NCBI GenBank assembly: GCA_020809705.1
Contig: CP085834.1
Location: 1,984,001 to 2,048,000, forward strand
Direction of reading: 5' to 3'
Source: Calonectria ilicicola
Lineage: Eukaryota > Ascomycota > Sordariomycetes > Hypocreales > Nectriaceae
Length of the DNA: 64,000 bases
Shown: positions 11,417 to 21,444 of the stretch, in pieces
How the letters are laid out: every line of letters begins with the position of its first letter
Numbering within the stretch: position 1 is the stretch's first letter
Notes under the pieces: model-generated
The model's database searches: none
The model's input: only the letters and a program-made list of their open reading frames with translations
What the model was told of the DNA's origin: nothing
Program-made: the position numbers and the translations under genes

Positions 11417-12970
11417 CTACAAGACCGCGCGAAAACGCTCGCCAACTTCAAAAGCCTTCTGGTCCAGTTCGTGTGGACCAGGCTTGTACACGAGTGCCAT
11501 AGCAACTAGAAGGTTACTATCACGAAAGGCAAAGGCACTCGCATCAAGAGGCCGTGCCTGAACGGCGTGCTCTGGGTAACCCTCCAGGAGGCACACAGAG
11601 TTGGAAAAGGGAGATTCACCTCGGGTGTTTTCAGCAAAGATGCAGAATGCCTCTTTTAAGGCCGGGATATCGTATTGCTTCAAATAAAGAGGGAACTGCG
11701 GATGGCTAAACTCATCCTTCTGACAGTTAATCGAGCTTTCAGCATTATTCAACCAGGTTGCGAGATCAAGGTAAGTCCCTGAGAATTCTATGGAACCTAT
11801 AGGTCTAAGATCGAGTAATGGTTTTTGCCAAGTTGATGCAACGGATTCGACTCCTTCTTGCATAAGGGCCACCAAGATCAGAGGCTAAATAAAAAATAAA
11901 TTAGTTATCGGGATTAGTTGAAGCCGTAGTGGATAAGTACTTACATTGTGGGGGTCGATTGTTGCATTATTGGCCCAGGATGTCCATTGAACGACGCCTT
12001 CTGATTGGTTTCCATTCATAAAATGGGTGTTGAATGCTTCGTATACAACCTCAAGTTTGTCGCTCTTGAAGGTAAGCGCCGTGAGAGCCCAATTGCGACT
12101 CTTTATGTCATATATTCTTGATGTTACGGATGTCACCATGCCGAAATTGTGACCAGCTCCCCCCATACCCCAAAACAGATCATCTTTGCTGTCAATTGTC
12201 TTCAATGTTCCATCTGCGAAGACCATATTTAGAGAAAGGAACTGGTCCGAGATCAGTCCATAGTAACCTTGGTGCAACCCATGGCCACCACCTAGGGCTG
12301 GGCCCATGTAGCTGACGCACTCGCAGGATGCTGTCACTGGTCACCATTTTGCGGTTAGCACTCATCTAAAAAGCATGCAAAGCCACGAAATAACACAGTA
12401 TGAGGGAAAGGACCAGGAAAATCTACCTGTTTGTTTGCCTGCTTCCCACAGCGCATCAATCACATCCTTAGAACCAACACCACCGCCCAGAGTCACAGAT
12501 TTACCGTCATGTGCAATCTTGATGCTGTTGAGCTTTTCCATTGAGATTTGTATTCCACTCTGCATCTTTCCCAGCGTGGTGAGTGATCCATGAGCAGTGT
12601 TGACGGCAAGGAAGGGCATATCTTTTGTATTTGCATAATTGACCTAATACCGAGGCTAGTTAGTATCCTTGCCATGAAATCAAATGCTCTCATCCCAGTT
12701 AAACCTTACGATTTGAATGACATCTTCTTCCGTGCACGGGACCACGACCATGTTCGCTTTGGGCGCATCAAAAACCGACCACCGCGCTGTCAGATTCTGA
12801 AATCCGGTGGAGCCCGGAAAGTAAATCTCAGCACATTTGGACAAGCTCTCGGTCAACTTTTGCACATCTCCATTGCTGTGAGGTACGGCATTATCATGCA
12901 CGTCCAAAGCCGTCGCAGTGGTCACCAAAGTGAGCAGAGCCGTATACGCGTTTAATTTGAAATAGTGCAT
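11417..12970 (-). CDS. FAD-linked oxidoreductase (BBE family), truncated by premature TAG
   Basis: Four exons: 12970-12710, 12643-12427, 12336-11945 and 11884 onward. The reading frame stops after 445 residues; 56 further codons of the BBE domain follow in frame. An N-terminal signal peptide (LNAYTALLTLVTTATA) predicts secretion. The FAD_binding_4 domain shows PCTEEDVIQIV, then NTAHGSLTTLGKMQSG, whose His is placed like the flavin-linked His of the family. GPALGGGHGLHQGYYGL follows, with Cys residues just upstream that could form a second flavin link. Substrates of fungal members range from sugars to alkaloid and polyketide intermediates; none can be assigned here. All splice sites are GT-AG, and TGCTAAC precedes the third exon. 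Loss of the C-terminal segment probably destabilises the substrate domain, so the gene is likely inactive unless the stop is read through or is a sequencing error. Confidence 0.82.
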
Positions 12971-13982
12971 TGCAGTATGTTCAAGAAGTGTTGCAACTAT
13001 TAGGGTCGGTCTTCTTTCAATTTCGAGAGATTATGAGTCGTCAAACGATGATAAAACTGTGTTATCGTCTTGCGTGTTTTTTTGCTTCGATCACTTTGCG
13101 GTGGAGGGCATAGGGGCATGTCAAATATCATGAAGTAATGAAGAAAACGACCTTGGTTTTAGTTGCTGTAGATGGGTTTCTTGACCATCCACCGGGACAC
13201 GGCACGGGTTTGGGGTGCATGGCATCGACACCCCCTAGTTATCTCACACACGCAGAACTCATTAGCGAATAGTTGAATTCGTTATGAGCAAATGTCAGCA
13301 GCCACTTCAACATGATTTGCTCGCTGCTGCACACGGGCCATAGTGCAGCTAAGACGGAAATTTTCCGCAAGGTTTGACCTCAACGAAACATATTTCAAAG
13401 GCCAAAAATCAGCATAAAGACAGACATGAGAGAGACGAGTGCAAAATTGGCAAGTTAGTTTTCATGCTCTATCAAATTTGGACACCAGTTTCTCTGAGCG
13501 GGTCGTTGTACGGTAGCAAGGCGACAAGTTGGCACGGCGTAACATGAGCCGGCAGAGTCCACACTGGGCAAAGAAATCATTTCTTATCTTGGTTAGCGTA
13601 GATGTAACAAAAGGCAAGCAGTGTCAATATTTCAGCTCGGCTGAAAGAATGGCGCATGATAAATCATCAGATTCGGCTAACTTATCCGTATAATTACCCC
13701 CTCGTCATCAGTGGCGCAGGAAGATGCAGTTCGTCATCAATATCTAACGGGTTAGCGTGCTAGTAATTTGTAATTGTAGCGGGCCTTAGTGGTGGAAATC
13801 TCTCAGCCCAAAGACTGCTTTGTGTTTGTTTGATTTGGAGAAATGGTAATGATGATAAGTTGACACGGGATGGACCTCGATATACCCTAGACTAACTACA
13901 CTTGATGGGAGGTCAGACACAACTATCCCAATCACATCCCGTTGCTCCCATAGCGGGTCACCCCGTTAGGCTCCACTGGACG
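12971..13982. other. Intergenic between FAD oxidase promoter and tRNA-Ile
   Basis: About 1 kb, the promoter side of the FAD oxidase gene. No ORF of note. Positions 13944-13954 repeat the acceptor-stem start of the neighbouring tRNA in the form GCTCCCATAGC. Confidence 0.5.
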
Positions 13983-14078
13983 GCTTCCATAGCTCAGTTG
14001 GTCAGAGCTTCGTACTAATACTACAATTTGCAAGTGTTGGTGATGCGGAGGTCGCAGGTTCAAGCCCTGCTGGGAGCA
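13983..14078 (+). tRNA. tRNA-Ile (anticodon AAT) with 22-nt intron
   Basis: The cloverleaf can be folded by hand. The acceptor GCTTCCA pairs with TGGGAGC, with one G-T wobble at pair 4:69. The D stem is GCTC/GAGC. The anticodon stem TCGTA pairs with TGCGG, including two G-T wobbles. The anticodon loop is C-T-AAT-A-a, and the T arm is GCAGG-TTCAAGC-CCTGC. The discriminator base is A at 14078. The canonical intron lies one base after the anticodon at 14021-14042. The internal boxes are intact (TAGCTCAGTTGG and GGTTCAAGC). A in the first anticodon position would be read as inosine, decoding ATT, ATC and ATA. Confidence 0.9.
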
Positions 14079-14428
14079 TTAATGTGTTCACATTGCCATC
14101 CAAGGAGTCTCTTTTTTTGTTTTAGTTTTTTTGGGATCAAATTTTGCATTTTGCTTCAATTACGTGCACCACTTCCACAGTAAATTATCCTAGAGTCGGG
14201 GTTACTAAGCCGCGATGATCCTATCGTTGCAGCTCATTTGCTCAGCCTCAGTACTTGTCGTGTGGGCCGCGGATGCCATCGCCTTGTTTCTAAACGGCGC
14301 AGCAAGTGTGCCCCAAAACCAGGCAGCACCACCATCTTGACATGTCTCCCCTCGGTGCTGTACTCCTTGCTTGCTCGTAAAAATCGAGAAGAAAAAGTGA
14401 CTGCCTGCAACTACCTGCGAGAGAGAAA
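14079..14428. other. Spacer between tRNA-Ile and NB-ARC/TPR gene
   Basis: Promoter side of the NLR gene. A run of seven T at 14112-14118, 34 nt past the tRNA, could serve as the Pol III terminator. A 90-codon ORF at 14238-14510 overlaps the NLR start in another frame and is not called. Confidence 0.5.
14112..14118 (+). terminator. Candidate Pol III terminator (T7)
   Basis: This is the first run of four or more T downstream of the tRNA-Ile gene, 34 nt past its 3' end. Pol III stops at such runs; the call rests on position alone. Confidence 0.5.
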
Positions 14429-16906
14429 ATGGGCTCTTCTTATGCCTTTGACTCTGTCAGCGGTTACAACGTCATCGCAGGTACGAATATTTCTGATGGC
14501 GGGACATTGAATGTCTACAACGGCTCCCCCCATCCACCGGCCAATCAAACATCACAACCTCTCCGGGCCTTCTCAAACGTGCCATTCCCTCCTGACGATG
14601 ACTACATCGATCGACCCCGAATTTTAACTTGGCTGCGCGAGAAATGCGCCCGCCCAGCTGCTAGGGCTGCCTTGGTGGGTTTAGGCGGGGTAGGGTAATG
14701 ATAATCCATCCATCTCACTGCAACGCCGCCCAGCAAGCTGATGAGCAAAAGGAAATCGCAGATTGCTATCCGATATGCCCACCAAGTGCAACAAAGCTCT
14801 CCTAACACATATGTATTCTGGGTACATGCTAGTACACGCGAACGATTCAAGGAAGCCTACCAATACATAGCAAAAAGACTGCAGTTACCGGGATACGACA
14901 ACCCAAAGATAGATATCCTCAGGCTGGTAGCGGACTGGCTCAGCGACGAAAATCATGGGAAATGGTGTCTCTTCGTCGACAACGCTGATGATGCGAGCGT
15001 TTTCTATTCTGCGCAGCACGGGCTGGCCTCATTCCTGCCCAAGACCAGCCACGGCACCATTGTCATCACATCGCGAAGCATGGACGCTGCAGAAAGGCTG
15101 GTTGGTGGTTTTAGAAATATTTATGAGGTACCACCGATGGAAAGTGAAGAGGCCCACCAGTTATTGCGGCAGAAGCTCGAGGACGACCATTATAATGAAA
15201 CGGCTGCGACCAATTTGATCCAGGCCCTCGACAACATACCCCTGGCCATCACTCAAGCTGCGGCATTTATCAACCGACGAGCACCTCTTACCTCACTCTC
15301 TAAATATTTAGATGAGTTCAAAAAGAATGACACAAGGAAGAAGAGCCTCTTAAATAAAGACGCTGGTGATCTCCGTCGAGATGAAACGGCTTCGAATTCG
15401 ATTGTATCAACCTGGCAAATCACTTTTGACCAAATTCATCAGGATAGCCCATCAGCAGCAAACTTGTTATGCTTTATGAGTCTGTTCAATCCCCAAGGGA
15501 TCCCAGAGTATATGTTACAGGCATATATGGAAGAGCAAGCAGAAGAGGACAGCTTTTGCGACGACATCGAAGTCCTCCGTGGGTATGCTTTGGTTTCTAT
15601 CACAGTCAATACCAAAGTGTTTGAGATGCATTCTTTGGTTCAATTCTGTACACGCGTGTGGTTATCATCGTTTGACAGCTTGATGCGTTGGGAAATGGAG
15701 TTTCTACAATTGATGGTGAAGCATTATCCAGAGGCTACATTTGAGAATTGGGCACAATGCCAGGAGCTGGACCCTCATGCTGAGGAAATAATCAAAACAA
15801 AACCAACAAACGATCAAGATCTGCACCATTGGGCCGATCTGCTATCAGCTATTTGGGATCACCGTCGAGAGAGGGGAAGGTACCGTGAAGCAGAAGCGCT
15901 GTCTCGGCAAGCCCTCGATGCAAATATAGGAATGTTTGGGCAAAACCACCATCGCGTATACGATGGTCAGATACGCCTGGGGTTGTCCCTTCATGGTCAA
16001 GGGAAATATGAAGAAGCAGCATCGATACTTTTACAAGCCTTAGAAGGCCACAAACAGGAGTTTGGAGAAAAGCACCGGAAGACGCTTACGGCCATACATC
16101 ATTACGCACGAGTCCTAAGACGCCTCGGGACATACGCGGAGGCAGAGAAATTATACAGACAAGTTCTCGTGGAAGAGCAAAAGCTATTTGGAGTAGAGGA
16201 TGATGCCACACTCTGTACTATGCATCAACTTGCATTGACTTTGAACGACCAGAGCAAACATGACGAGGCTGAGCAACTACTTCGAAGGCACTTAGAGATA
16301 GGGAAAGGATTATATGGAGAAAATCCTTCAAAAAATCTCCCTAGCAGGAGTCAGCTCGCAGTAGCTTTATATAACCAGGGTAAATGCAAGGAGGCCGAGC
16401 AGATATCCCGAGAAAGCCTGGAGTTATCAAAGGCTGCGTTTGGGATGAACCATCCACACACTCTCTATCTTATGCAAAATGTCGCGAAAATGGTGTGCAA
16501 CGGTGGTCAACATGAGGAGGCAGAAGCAATGCATCGAAAACTTATTTTAATGAGGAAGAAGGTGATTGGACCGAACCACCCCGATACATTGATAAGCATG
16601 GATGATCTTGCATGTTCGTTAAAAAATCAAGGTAAACTTGAAGAAGCAGAGGAGATATGCCGAACAGTCTTGGAAAAGAGTAAAAAAGAACTTGGAGAAA
16701 GGCATGAGGACACAATCTCGCGATTTCTTGAGCTGGCTATAATTTTGCACAAACGAAACCAGAATATAGAAGCGAGCGTGCTTTCTAAAGCGGCTCACCG
16801 GGGCTACCTGCAGGCTCTCGGACCCGATCATCCCACTACAATCGGTTGTTGGGAATTTTATTCTTCTCTTACCGGAGGTGTATCAGAAAGGAGGCATAGT
16901 TTTTAG
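14429..16906 (+). CDS. NB-ARC / tetratricopeptide-repeat NLR-type protein
   Basis: Two exons (14429-14694, 14752-16906) encode 806 residues. The 57-nt intron splits the P-loop: splicing yields GLGGVGKSQIAIRYAHQ at about residues 84-100, which fixes the junction. The Walker B-like motif is CLFVDNADD, followed by TIVITSRS, NIPLAITQAAAFI (GLPL-like) and MHSLVQ (MHD-like). The C-terminal half has seven to eight 42-residue kinesin-light-chain-type TPRs (YEEAASILLQALEGHKQEFG and the like). Fungal NB-ARC/TPR proteins are STAND ATPases thought to sense ligands through the repeats and act in non-self recognition or programmed cell death. The N-terminus has no globular effector domain. Instead, residues 12-32 form a Gly/Asn/Ser-rich stretch (GYNVIAGTNISDGG, then TLNVYNG) that might be a short amyloid-type signalling motif. 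No frameshift or stop is seen. Confidence 0.88.
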
Positions 16907-18246
16907 GCTAGTTTTACTCTACCTACCCGCAAAGGTGGATATGATTGCATCTATGGTTAATGAATCGGATTGAGTCCAGAGGTTTAACCGAGCGACCAAA
17001 AGCATAATTCCCACTCAAGAGTTCTGAGCTGAGTTCATACTCAGGGTTTCTCATCAGTAGATCAGAGCTGATAGATGAGCGGGGAATAAAATAGACGCCT
17101 GGCAGTTGTGTTGATGGCGCAGGAAGATGGGTACTAAAAATCACGGAAAGGGGTTGATGAGGTGGTGAACTTATCAGCGACCCAATCGCTGATCAAGCCT
17201 GAAATGACGAGCGCCAACAGTATTTTAAGACTGCACGCCGCCAGAAATTTCATAACTCCCGTCATGCAGAATTACCACTGGCGACGTGTGGTATCGAGCA
17301 AAAAGCGAAGCAAAATTATGTGTTCATCAGCACTTCATACACTATATTTGTCAGTGGAGCAAAAGCTTCGAAGACCAGGACCGACCCAACATCTACCTGT
17401 GGAGCTGTCCATCTATGGTCGCAAATGAAAGTCGCAACTTGGAGTGCAACCGCAACAAGTGGAACCACAAGCACTTTCAGGAGTCGCCGGCCAGTATACC
17501 ATTTGAGGAGTAGATAAAAGAGAAGAGAGTAGAGAGGCTAGCCAAGCAACTGTGAAATTCGCATCATCGCAAACCGAATCCATGTTCAGTGCGCTTACAC
17601 AGACCTTAGCTACCACCCCATCTTCTGCAGATTCAAGGCAGATGTTTCTTCAATTAGGTGTCTCTAATCAAAGCTTGCTCGCCCGGACTTTAGTCAAATT
17701 TTCAGGGACTATGGGACACATTGATCTTCAACGGTGTATTCGATAATATTTCGATTCATATTATTCCGGTGTCGAGTGAAATGGTGACTTCTTTTTACCA
17801 CCCTCGTACTCCATTTTTTATTCTCTAGCTTGTGAAAATCCAGCGACATTAAACGCCACTAGCATGCACAATTTGTCAGGTCGTGTGGAATTTGGTCCTT
17901 AGCTCATCATTTGATTCATACGCATTAATCATGATTGGGGTGAAAGTCATGTCCGTCTCGCTAGCAATCTGTCAAATTCCACTTAAAGAAAGAATTTCCG
18001 AGGTGGATGTCAGCTACTTCTCCATGTCTGCGGTTTTGATTGGATATTGCAACGATCATCCGCCCACAGTCAATATCGGCCAGCTGAAATGGGACAAGCA
18101 TCATAATGAATCAGAATGCAATGATCTATTTCAGTTCGCCGGCATTAGTTGTGGCTGTGGGGGCATATGTCGGATACAACAGGGACGAACTAATTATAAG
18201 CTGCGGAAGAGACTGGAATGAGTTCAAGCAAATTCCAACCATCAAA
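16907..18246. other. Intergenic, about 1.3 kb
   Basis: Several overlapping ORFs of 60-110 codons (17162-17746, 17883-18221) show no motif. The stretch may include the P450 promoter and 5' UTR. An upstream in-frame ATG for the P450 lies at 18106. Confidence 0.45.
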
Positions 18247-19878
18247 ATGAAATCCGTCCATTTTCTTGCCATCTTGTTCCTTGTTTTTGTTGCCAAGAAG
18301 GTGTATATCGCTCTACTAGGGCCCTTGAAAGACATCCCAGGCCCTTTCTTGGCCAAATTTACCCGGATTTGGGAGTGGAATGCTCTTCGACCTGGTAATT
18401 TGAAAATTAAATTGGCTGCACTACACGTAAAATACGGTATGAAAGAAGCGAACATCAAGGCTCATCAACTAACAGGTGGTTGACTTGCCCAGGCCCGATA
18501 GTTCGCATAGGCCCAAATAAATGCAGCGTTGACGATCCGGATGCGATTAAAATCGTATATGCACATGCTCGTCCTTTCCCAAAAGCGTCTTATTATGATG
18601 CATTTCGCAGTTTAACTGTCACCAACCTTTTTGCCGAGCGAAGCCCGGAGCTGCACAGCAATCTGAGGCGCAAGGTAGCATCACTATACTCTCTCACAAA
18701 CCTCCTAACTTATGAGAAGTTTATTGACAGCTGCACTGTTATTCTGGAACGCAAATTTGACGAATTTTTCAGTCAGAATCGCTCTGTAGAAATGGGCCAG
18801 TATCTCCAATTTTACGCGTTTGATGTCATTGGGTCAATCACAGCTGGTCATCCATTCGGTCTCATGGAGAGAGAAGATGACATTGGAATAATCGCCAATA
18901 TATACTCTGTAGCCCGTTATGGCTCATTCGTCGGAATTATCCCTCAGGTGAATTACTGGTGTCAGAAATATTACGAGTTCGCGGCAATGCTTGACCGCCA
19001 CTGGTCAGATCGTGAAGCAGCGTTCGATTTTGTGAACTTTCACGTCAACCAACGTCGCAAAGGGATCTCGCCAAACGATAAAAATGACTTTTTAACCAAG
19101 CTGCTAAAGCTAGAAGAAGAAGGTATCAATAACCATTTTCACACCCAGATGGCATGCAGATCAAACATTGTCGCGGGTTCAGACACCATGGGGATCTCCC
19201 TGAGCGCAATTCCGTACTATCTCATAAAGAATCCGGACAAAATGGCGAGGCTGCGCAAGGAGATTGACACTCATGCAACAGTTGGGTTGATATCCGACCC
19301 AATCACATTCAAAGGATCTCAAGGAATGCCCTATTTACAAGCTTGCATTAAAGAGGGGCTCCGAATCCATCCCGCTATCTCCGCTGTTCTCACCCGCTCT
19401 GTGTTGAAAGGTGGCGCCGTAGTGTGTGGGAAATACCTCCCGGAATATGTGCGTTCATGTTGTCTTGTTGAAAGCCAGAGACTAACTATTCTAGACTGAG
19501 GTCGGAATCAACCCATGGATCGCAAATCACAACAAAGACATTTACACCGAACCCTACGAGTTCCGCCCTGAACGTTGGCTAGTCCCAAAAGAGGAGCTTT
19601 CAAGAATGGATTCATATTTCGCTACGGTAAGATTGATCAATATCCCAGTTTTTATTCTTATTGCCAAGGCTAACATACGGATGCAGTTTGGCCCCGGCTC
19701 GAGAACCTGCATTGGGAAACACATCAGCATGCTTGAAATTAGCAAGGCCATTCCTCAGCCAGTTCGGAAGTACGAGTTCGAACTTGAGTTCCCAAACACG
19801 GTTTTGGAGGTGCAGACCTATTTGTTTTCGAAGGCAAAATATGGGTGCAGGATTAGACGGAGGGATCTCAAGACGTGA
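18247..19878 (+). CDS. Cytochrome P450 monooxygenase
   Basis: Four exons (18247-18436, 18493-19448, 19495-19626, 19687-19878) encode 489 residues. An N-terminal membrane anchor (FLAILFLVFVAKKVYIALL) is followed by the Pro-rich hinge KDIPGPFLAKF. The I-helix oxygen motif AGSDT is near residue 290. The K-helix ExxR is in KEGLRIHPA, the PERF-like motif is FRPERW, and the heme loop FGPGSRTCIG has its Cys at about residue 434. All key residues are present and the length is normal. The overall pattern resembles the fungal families around pisatin demethylase and other secondary-metabolite or xenobiotic P450s, but no clan can be assigned from motifs alone. The start at 18247 gives a standard anchor; the in-frame ATG at 18106 would add 47 residues and cannot be excluded. 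Introns are 46-60 nt with good CTAAC branch sites. Confidence 0.88.
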
Positions 19879-20325
19879 GCGGTTTATATGGTAGTAATAC
19901 TTGGTTAATATCAACTAGGCGTTATCAATCAAGCATAGTAAACCACGATATAAATTACATTTCTCCAATCACAAATTTGAAGATAAGGGTCCAAATTATA
20001 TGTAGTTAAATCTGCATTCAAGATGGTAAAAGTCCTCCCACCTGCGTTGTCGGTACTTCTGTTACACGCTACAAGCGCTATGTCATCAATCTCAACGAAG
20101 CCGCAACCTCAACACTAATTCCATTTGCACTATCAATCATTCTTTGGTTGGCGGTTCCCCCCATGCCTTTTAAAACGATATGAAGCTAGCACTTTGGCCC
20201 CTTTTACCCATTAACAGCCAATGCCGATCTCCTAAGTCGGGTTTTCAATCAGAATCCACTGTACGCTTAGTCAGTTAGGTTGAAGAGCAACTCTCGCCTA
20301 GTGAACTTGTTACCGGAGCGCAGTA
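19879..20325. other. Convergent 3' region between P450 and DUF6604 locus
   Basis: About 450 bp with no ORF of note. It holds the 3' ends of both neighbouring genes. Confidence 0.5.
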
Positions 20326-21444
20326 CTAACTAGAGCTGCTTTCTATTTGATCCTTCTCTGCTGACTCTCCTTCGTAGATCTTGAAAAAAGGGACGCCGAT
20401 CGTCTGGAAATATCCAAGACAAACTCTCCCAGCTCCAGTACGGATGAACGTGTTTATAACGTTTGCTGGAGCTTCTAGGCCGATTCTATCAGGCGCTCTT
20501 GTTTCGATACCGCCCGCGATTGCAAAAAAGTATGGGGTCAGGTGTGCCAGCGCCGCATCTGTTTTGATATACGCAGGTCCAAATCTACTGATGAGAAGCC
20601 CATCACAATGCTTTTTCAGGTCTCGAAACATGATCCAGCATTGGCAATGCATCCCCAGGAAGGGAAACGCCATCTCGCACACCTCACCCTGCAAGGCCAG
20701 ACACAGTGACCCGATGAAAGCTCCAACACGTATCTTGCCTTTTTGAGGCTCATCGCTCTGATTTATGCCATCACTTTTATCAAGCTTGTTCTGTTTGTTT
20801 TTTGACGCGGTCGCTTTACTTCCCGAGTTCGATGCGGGTCGGGCTCTACATTGGAAATTATCGAACCCATTGCCGCTGTCGATGTACGTGAACTGAGACT
20901 GGGCCCGCGATATGACTTCTTCCACCAAGTCCTTTGTCCAAGCGCTCTGGGATATATCGTTTGCCACGGAGTGGAAAAAAGTGGTGGAGACCGGGAGGCC
21001 CAATTTTAAGGTCCGTGGACTCCCACGCGACCTCTGAAAACGGTTGTGCCGGCGATCTTTTGCGAAAGATGTCGCACGAACACCCATCATGAGATAAAAG
21101 TTTTTAAAGTATTCCTTGGCGTTGCGTGGTCTCACGCCCCCGATCCAGAAACTTGATTCACTGAGGAAACGGATGACAGCTTCTATGTCTACCCATGTGC
21201 CCTGTGTTAACCCTTGTTGGCGTAAGGCATCATAGAGATGCACACAAGAAGAAAATGAACCCCAGCTGCTTGCCACAGACAACCCGACTTGGTACAATTT
21301 ACAACGAAAATAAAAGAGAGAGAGTCCAGCAAGTATGGGTGACAGCATGAACACACGATGAGGCTTCATGCAGTCAGGGAAATCCTCGCCATGTGCGAGA
21401 TATATCTGGACTTTTGCCTGATGGAATGGGTCATCGATCGTCAT
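20326..21444 (-). pseudogene. C-terminal part of DUF6604 protein, separated by an in-frame TAG
   Basis: This 372-codon frame begins with ATG immediately after the TAG at 21447-21445 and in the same frame as the upstream ORF, so the two read as one gene with a single stop in it. The sequence is rich in motifs seen in the C-terminal half of large fungal DUF6604 proteins, such as DDPFHQAKVQIYLAHGEDFPD and WVDIEAVIRFLSE, followed by a basic low-complexity stretch around ASKNKQNKLDKSDG. It could be translated separately only if a promoter or reinitiation serves the internal ATG. I favour a disrupted gene. No function is known. Confidence 0.6.
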
